A stretch of 64,000 nucleotides of DNA from the NCBI RefSeq assembly GCF_036588685.1, contig NC_086384.1, positions 50,857,973 to 50,921,972 of the forward strand, read 5' to 3'. The position numbers were made by a program, and so were the translations under genes. Below the pieces are notes generated by a model. That model was not told the DNA's origin, ran no database searches, and saw nothing but the letters and a program-made list of their open reading frames with translations. Positions 57,485 through 64,000 of this stretch are shown here, piece by piece (the first letter of the stretch is position 1; every line of letters starts with the position of its first letter). This DNA comes from Mytilus trossulus. Lineage: Eukaryota > Mollusca > Bivalvia > Mytilida > Mytilidae.

Positions 57485-58394
57485 ACATTTTTTTAGCTAA
57501 AATCATGAAAACACGATTTTTATCCAGTTTTATTTAATTCACCTGTGCACTTTTTTGTGGGACCTCGTGTCATCATGCATGATAAATGTTATTGTCTGAC
57601 ACAATTGTTTACGGAATAACATGTTAGCCAATCAGAATAACGTATTATAATGAAACTTACATCTAATGTAATTATTTCTGAACATATACATTTTAACTCA
57701 TTTTCTTCATTTTCTTCAAAAATTAAAAAAAGTTCGTCTGTTTATTTATCATTCTACATTAGACATTTATGGCATATACAGTAAAAATGATATTTTAGGA
57801 TCCGCACTTTACATACACTGCAAAATGTGGTTTAACATTCTTTTGAGACCAGGAAAATAAAAGTAGAAAATTTATAGTAGCAAGATTATTTATTGGCATA
57901 CTTCCGCTTCTAAAAATCAAAGAGGTTTTCGAGTGATTTATGGTAAAAAGAAACGTAAATCTCATTTCAAAACGAAAATATAAAATTTGTCCATTTCATA
58001 CTTTTGTTAGTGTTATGCGTCTTTATACTGTGTGTAAGCGTTCTAGTTACTTTTATCATGTGGAGGTTTCTGATAAAACTGCATTATTGAAAGCGAACTT
58101 TCTGGAATTGAACATCATTAATGGAATTGTGCTTGCTTACATTTGGTCCAGTGGCAAATTGTTCTAAGAATAAATATAATATTGAAAGCAAATGGTAGAT
58201 TTTAAGGATGACAAGAAGAATAAAAGTCCTGAAATTTTGACTATCACTACATTTATGTAGTTATCGAAGGACAAACATTTAGCGTTTTAAAAAGCCGCCG
58301 ATGGACTCCTCGGAGTATTGTTTCAAGAGTGTTAAGAAATCGAAACTCACGCCCTACAGGAGGTAACGGTATTTAACGGGATGTGTCCATAGTG
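57485..58394. other. Intergenic, unassigned
   Basis: A 75-codon frame at 57940-58167 has no recognised domain. Nothing else supported. Confidence 0.35.
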
Positions 58395-58619
58395 TCAGTA
58401 ATATTTGTAAAATAATTATTGAAAGTATCAGCAATGCTTTTAGGGTCTGTAATTGGTTTATTGCTACAGTCATTTAAGATTGCATGGTCATGATGATAAT
58501 GTAAATGGTAGTGAAAATCATCATGACCATGCAATCTTAAATGACTGTAGCAATAAACCAATTACAGACCCTAAAAGCATTGCTGATACTTTCAATAATT
58601 ATTTTACAAATATTACTGA
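58395..58619. repeat. Perfect 103-bp inverted repeat at LINE 5' end
   Basis: 58395-58497 is the exact reverse complement of 58517-58619 with 19 nt between. The right arm is the start of the decayed LINE ORF; the left arm is its inverted copy. Confidence 0.93.
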
Positions 58620-60716
58620 AAATGTTAATCTTAATTCAAACTCAAGCACCAGTTGTTCTGGAAAACTTGATAATTATATTTCATGTCGTGTACCAGAAAA
58701 TGTCTTTTTTACCATACCACAAATAACTAGTGAATTTGTTCTCCATCAATTAATTCAATTGATGAGAAAAAAGCAACAGGTCTTGATAATATCAGTGCAA
58801 AGTTTTTAAAAATGTCATCACACCTAATTTCAGTTCCATTATGCCACATTTTTAATTTAAGCATCAGAAAATCAGTATATCTATCGTAATTCAAACTGGC
58901 TAAAGTTCTACCAGTCTTTAAAAATAAAGGTTCAAAAAATGATGTTTTTAACTACAGATTGCAATTTTACCATTACTATCTAAGATCCTTGAGCGACACG
59001 TAAAAATTCATTTGGTGAATTTTCTAAACAAATATAATTTATTGTATGTATTGCAATCAGGCTTTCGTGCAAACCATTCCTGTCAAACTGCTATGACTTC
59101 TTTGTTAGATAAATGGTTAAAAACCATTGATGAAGGAAATTTAGTAGGGGCAGTATTTTTAGATCTGTGTAAAGCTTTTGATCTTCTTAATCACAAACTG
59201 CTCCTTCAAAAATTACAAAAATATAAATGTTCTTATAATTCTATTCATTGGTTTACTTCGTATTTAGCTGATAGACATCAAGTCGTATCAATTTCAAATA
59301 CTTTTTCAGATGTATCTACAATAAAAGTAGGTGTACCTCAAGGGTCCGTTTTAGGTCCTATATTATTCTTGGTATTTATTAATTATTTGCATTTGTGTAA
59401 TCCTAATCATTATCTTGATCTTTTTGCTGATGATAGCACTATTTCTGTAATTGGAAAAGACAAAAGTTATACAAGTCAGACACTCAATGTTGTATTAGAA
59501 AATATTTGTCAATGGGTTGATGAAAACAAAATGTTAGTTAATGTGTCAAAAACTAAGACAATGTGTATAGGTTCAAAACAAAAACTGTCTGTGATGTGAT
59601 TGATTGATTGATTGATTGTTGGTTGCTTAACGTCCAGTGGCAAATATTTCATGCATATTCAGGACGAGAACAAATTCACAATAAATATAATAGGTTGGTT
59701 GATTCAATAGAGGCCATCTGGGATGTTGGTGGGGGAAATTGGGACTGCCACTGGAAATAAGGGTATATTGGATAGGGACAGAAATTTTGCCTTGCAACAG
59801 GCCACCTACGGACCCCTCAAACAGTTGTTGCAAGGGTTCTTAACGTGCAGAGAGCGTGACACTCTCTTTAAACGAGGCATCGGATTTAACGTCCCCCTTC
59901 TGACCGGACGTGACTGAGAACTTGATACATCCCGCACAGCCAAACGGACGCCCCACTTCGGCAAGCGTTTTACTGCCGGTCGGGAGAAGACAAGGTGACC
60001 ATATTTCTATACCCCAGTCACCCTTGGGGGTTATGTCTGTGATGTGTAATGACACATTAAATGTATCCATTAATGGCCAAAAGATTAATGAAAGTCACTG
60101 TGAAAAAGTCCTAGGTATTTTTGTTGACAAAACTCTTTCTTGGTATGATCAAATTAATCATATAATCAAAAAAGTTAATTCTTCATTAGCTTTATTAAAA
60201 AGAATCAAGAAATTCTTGAATCACAATGCACGAATTCTATTTTACAATGCGTATATTCTTTCACATTTGGATTACTGTTGTTCAGTATGGGGAAATTGTA
60301 ACAAGTTTTTAGTTGACAGTTTACTAAAATTGCAAAAAAGGGCAGCTAGAATTATTTTAAACGAACACGTTATTCGTAAACCATCCAGTGAACTATTTAA
60401 GGAATCTGGAATTATTCCTGTTACTAAGAGAATATCTTACCACAAATCATTATTAATGTATAAATCAAAACACCAACTGGCACCAAACTATTTATCAAAT
60501 CTTATTGTGCCTACAAGTAGTAAACAATCGTACAATACTCGACTTTCATCATCGGATAATTTTATTGTCCCTAAATCAAATACAGAATTATACAAATCAA
60601 GTTTTTCCTTTAGTGGTCCAAAAGTGTGGAATTCACTATCCAGTGAAATTAAAAAATCAAAAAGTATATCTGCATTTAAAAACTCTTACAAGTCATATTA
60701 TTTTGAAAAGTGTTAA
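58522..60716 (+). pseudogene. Decayed LINE reverse transcriptase, SINE-interrupted
   Basis: The first frame (NKPITDPKSIADTFNNYFTNI) is the pre-RT region of jockey/CR1/L2-type elements. A frameshift near 58760 moves the frame to EKKATGLDNISAKFLKMS, and a stop and further shifts follow up to ~59000. From 59012 the RT reads cleanly: QSGFRANHSCQTAM, AVFLDLCKAFDLLNHK, VGVPQGSVLGPILF and LFADDSTIS (catalytic FADD). The SINE insertion breaks the frame after KLSVM; the same frame resumes past it at 60047 and ends with the family C-terminal SFSFSGPKVWNSL. No endonuclease domain is present. Not functional. Confidence 0.85.
59599..60033 (-). mobile_element. SINE inserted in the LINE ORF
   Basis: Flanked by a perfect 13-bp target-site duplication TGTCTGTGATGTG (59586-59598 and 60034-60046). 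On the minus strand it ends with GCCACTGGACGTTAAGCAAC then CAACAATCAATCAATCAAT, a simple-repeat tail. Its body carries AGAGAGTGTCACGCTCTCTG followed by CACGTTAAGAACCC, the central core shared with the 6231 SINE. About 435 bp. Fits bivalve meta-SINEs; family name not confirmed. Confidence 0.85.
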
Positions 60717-60910
60717 ATTTTAAGTTAAGCCACAATGTATACCATAGGTGTTGTTGTTGTTGTTATATTACTTTCTATACGTCTTTTCTGTACATGTGTG
60801 TAATAGTAGATTAATTATGTTTTATTCATATTGTTAACATTGTATGTATATATAGAGAGCCTTATTGAAAATTGGTTTAATCCAAATAAGTTACTTTCTT
60901 TAAATAAAGC

Positions 60911-60985
<75 letters not shown>
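60911..60985 (+). repeat. (ATT)n microsatellite, LINE 3' tail
   Basis: About 25 uninterrupted ATT units directly after AATAAAGCT, at the 3' end of the LINE. Confidence 0.95.
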
Positions 60986-60986
<1 letters not shown>

Positions 60987-62928
60987 GCGGTTAGATGACC
61001 CCGGAGTCAGTTTTCATTGGGGCAACAACACAGAAAAAAAGAAGAAAAACTGAACATTGCTTTAAAATGAAGAAATTAAGGATCCACCTTTTTCTCCCTT
61101 TTTGATCCTCAGTTGTGTGGGTTATGCGACAAAGACAGCACACAAATGACACAAATTAACAAAATACCGTGTCTTTCTATATCTATTTACTATATTGTAT
61201 CAGGTCACGAAGCAGATCCTGGTCTTAGGGTCTATATGTGGCACCTTTCCTGTTATTCATGGCACTGTACCCTTCATGCTCCATTGTCTAATTTATAAAA
61301 TAGGAAAATGTAGACAGCTTATATTCATTTCCATGATGATTTAGTACAATATTGTTTTCTAATTATTTGAATTTGCTATATATATATCCCATATTTATAT
61401 CACCATCTTTCTAAAGTGCGTTTTTAAACTGCATGTGTTACTTGTGCATGGTTTATTCAATGCCCTTGATGGGGCTAAAATTATTAATATTGTAATTCAT
61501 CATCGTGAATCATCATCGTCGCCTACTACAGGGTTCAATAAAAATGTATACTTTTTAAAACATTCGCAAACAGGTATACTTCAGGATTTAAACGTCTTTG
61601 TTTTTTTTCATACCGCAAATATCTTCTTCAGATTTTTTCCCAACTGCCTTTGTTAAATATATTACAACGAATCAAAACAAAGGAATCAGATCAAGAAGGA
61701 AAATACTCAATATTTTATCATTTTCTTCCAAATGGAAATTTCAGGGGAAATAATCTGAAAATATCATTCAGTTAATTGATTAAAAACAATTTACATAAGC
61801 TCTATAATATCTTGTTTTCCAAATAAGTAAAATATATAGCGAAAATTAATACAGCAAACAGCATACATGAGGTCATACATTTGTATTTACATGTATTAAA
61901 TCAATTTCAAAGTCAAAAATTGTATTGAACATATAAAATCTGCATGAGTATAGAACATTTCTAGTATAAATTTTAGTTTCCTAATCATAAAGCTTATAAC
62001 AAGCGTCTAAACAGTTCAGAGTATGATTGTGATGATTTAAACAAATAAATAAACAATAATTGTTCAATAATAAAGGGGTAGTCAGACCACAAAGAAGGAT
62101 AACTCTAGAATAGCTACAACTCGAATTCCTACCCCATAATAGCTCAAATTTTTAACGTTACAACTATAATAATGTAAGAATAGCTCTCCATTCGTGTCAA
62201 TGCTAAAAATCCAATTTCCTGTGATACTGTTAGTTACACCTCCTTTGAGTCCAATGGTGAAAGTAAACTACTAGTATCCGTTTCTTTCTAACTTCAAGTC
62301 AAAAGCGCCAATCCATATTTTATCATCAGTATCCCCCTATGTTTATACTGCAACTACCTGTACCTGTGTTTATTTCCTAAATATATTGACATAGCTATAT
62401 TTTGTATATTGTCAGTTTTATCATACAACACTTTCTCAACAATAAGAGGTCAATTTAGGGATGAAAATAAGTTTGATATTTGTGTTACGATTTAAAAAGC
62501 TATCAAAGTATTAATTTTTATACTGCAATCAGCTAGTTTACTGTACAGATAAAGCTATACGTATAAACGTTAGCTTTATACGTCAATGACCCCAACTGAC
62601 CTATAAGCCCCGCCTCCTTATTGTATTTCATCAACAACATCGCGTCACGACCATGACAACGTAAAGTAACAATGGTCAAACTTTTTTCAATTTAAACTTT
62701 TATGTCTTCAAATTGGTTATTTATATATCATGTTTATCAAATGTTATTTATTAAGTTAATTTTCCCTTTCTAATTTCTTAATACGCCAATGTCTTACCAC
62801 CTGGACTACGCTCATAGGGAAATACCCCAAAATGGTACCTCAAGAGGGAAATTCCAAACACTTTTTTTAACAATTTTTGTTACATGTTCTTTTCATTTTC
62901 GTTTTTTTTTTCGATTTCAGTATAAAAA
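60986..62928. other. Intergenic, unassigned
   Basis: No gene or clear repeat family recognised; AT-rich. Confidence 0.4.
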
Positions 62929-63070
62929 CAATATACGTATAGTGTCTTGAAATATGAAATTTATTTGTATTCGGCACGAAACGGGAAAATGCTCGGTAGA
63001 ACCTCGCATTTTCCCGTTTCTAAGCCTCATACAAATAAATTTCATATTTCAAGGCACTATACGTATATTG
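62929..63070. repeat. Palindrome 4: ~64-bp arms, 13-nt loop
   Basis: Arms 62929-62992 and 63006-63070; AAACGGGAAAATGC / GCATTTTCCCGTTT at the apex and CAATATACGTATAGTG at the base. Loop TCGGTAGAACCTC. Confidence 0.88.
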
Positions 63071-63365
63071 TCTAAAAATCGCCGTAAAACAATATTAAAT
63101 TTAGGTTAGTGTCATAAAAATATAAACGTTTTTGTACTCGGCGCATAACTGAGAAAGAGTCTCGCCCTTCCCCAGTTTCTCAACCTCATACTAAAAAGTA
63201 GCATTCCCTTTCTAGTCAAAATGTTAATATATATCCCCGCTCCTCCAACAATTCAATTCAATATTGTATTGCAATATAAGCTTTACAGTTTGTGACATAT
63301 AACAAAAACAAAAGCAAATGAAGACAATAACTAAGTAACAATTATATTCTCTTATCATGAAATAA

Positions 63366-63560
63366 ACCTCTCCTTTTGTCATATCTATTATCCCCTTCCC
63401 TCTGGTACTGTAACTATTACTACCCTTTCCTGTTATGTCGTAATTATACCTCTCCGTTCCTGTCATAGTCTTAAAACGCTCTTCCTTTTAGTACTGTACG
63501 TATCAATCCCTTTTCCTGTCATAGTGTAGGGTACACCTCTTCGCTCTTGCTATCAAAATC
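63366..63560 (+). repeat. Degenerate ~29-bp tandem repeat
   Basis: About seven units of a pattern like CCCTTTCCTGTCATAGTGTA plus nine variable bases; TCCTGTTATGTCG, TCCTGTCATAGTC and TCCTGTCATAGTG are the clearest phase marks. Confidence 0.6.
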
Positions 63561-64000
63561 ACAATGACAAAGGCAATCGTCTCATTTATGATCGTTGACT
63601 TTGTGTATTTTATAACAGTTGGCTTAGTTAATGTTTTAATGTTTTATAAAACTTGTCCATCGAGATGATGCCACAATTTAGTTTTAAAAAAGGTTTACTC
63701 TGGGTTGTGAATTTTTTAATCTAATTGTTGTAAGCGCGCAAGTTCAGTGTAATAAAACATGTCTACTGATAATTTGTTTTGTAAAAAATAGTTCACCAAC
63801 GGTTGGATTGATAAATGTTCTAACAGAACTCGTGCTGTTAATAGAATATAGATTTTTATATAAACTACAGGTTTTAATGGTCCATAAGCATTATCCATCC
63901 AGATAATGTTTTAAGTGAGTTTAGAAATCTGAAGAAAAAAATATTTTCCTCTGGGTTGTTATTTTATGACTTGTCTGGACAAATTACAAAATCTGTAAGT
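63561..64000. other. Unassigned end of window
   Basis: Two loosely similar segments (TCCATCGAGATGATG..CTCTGGGTTGT at ~63657 and TCCATCCAGATAATG..CTCTGGGTTGT at ~63895) may be a diverged duplication. No gene seen. Confidence 0.35.

Larger units (their letters stand above)
58517..60985 (+). mobile_element. 5'-truncated jockey/CR1-like LINE with (ATT)n tail
   Basis: Coding homology starts in the right arm of the inverted repeat and runs to a stop at 60716. The 3' UTR contains GCCTTATTGAAAATTGGTTT and AATAAGTTACTTTC, whose CTTATT/AATAAG pair can form a small hairpin, and the element ends in about 25 ATT units. A SINE is inserted at 59599-60033. Confidence 0.82.

Noticed and set aside
57940-58167. 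75-codon frame
   Set aside because: No recognised motif and surrounded by repeats; coding not supported.

Overview
The window is eukaryotic: AT-rich, with spliced genes, long introns, very dense interspersed repeats and no bacterial features. Several repeat families (for example the GTGGTATGANTGCCAATGAGACAACTCTCC family), a membrane-anchored C1q-domain gene, RING-less B-box (TRIM-like) genes and meta-SINE-like retroposons point to a bivalve mollusc, most likely a mussel (Mytilus or a close relative). The species is inferred from recognised patterns, not from a database search.

Layout. 1-11658 (+): the 3' thirteen exons of an EML-family (echinoderm microtubule-associated protein-like) WD40 gene whose 5' part lies before the window. 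13480-20700: intergenic repeats, including a ~570 bp inverted-repeat element split by a 5'-truncated LINE (15976-16970) and a ~1.1 kb element with palindromic terminal inverted repeats (17441-18571). 20775-29997 (+): a four-exon gene for a short PDZ protein of the PDLIM/Zasp type; its first intron holds a complete-looking ~3.6 kb LINE (22317-25936) with an intact endonuclease-reverse transcriptase ORF. 32590-34257 and 43135-44799 (both -): two paralogous, intronless-looking B-box/coiled-coil/beta-propeller genes. They lie in a tandem segmental duplication of about 4 kb per copy, and each copy's flank carries its own later mobile-element insertion. 49240-52321 (+): a two-exon type II membrane C1q-domain gene. 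55565-63070: several hairpin-forming palindromes and a decayed jockey/CR1-like LINE (58517-60985) that has a perfect 103-bp inverted repeat at its 5' end and a SINE inserted in its ORF.

Functional reading. The four host gene types are unrelated and do not form a pathway: microtubule regulation (EML), cytoskeletal PDZ adaptor (PDLIM-like), and two families known to be expanded in bivalves and linked to immune recognition or signalling (TRIM-like and C1qDC). No rRNA, convincing tRNA gene, CRISPR array or viral gene was found. The most unusual material is structural: the nested insertions with readable target-site duplications, the TRIM duplication in which each copy supplies the empty site for the other's insertion, a class of ~150 bp palindromes with short, mostly GC-rich loops, and a 67-bp tandem repeat that starts inside the EML coding end and runs into its 3' UTR.
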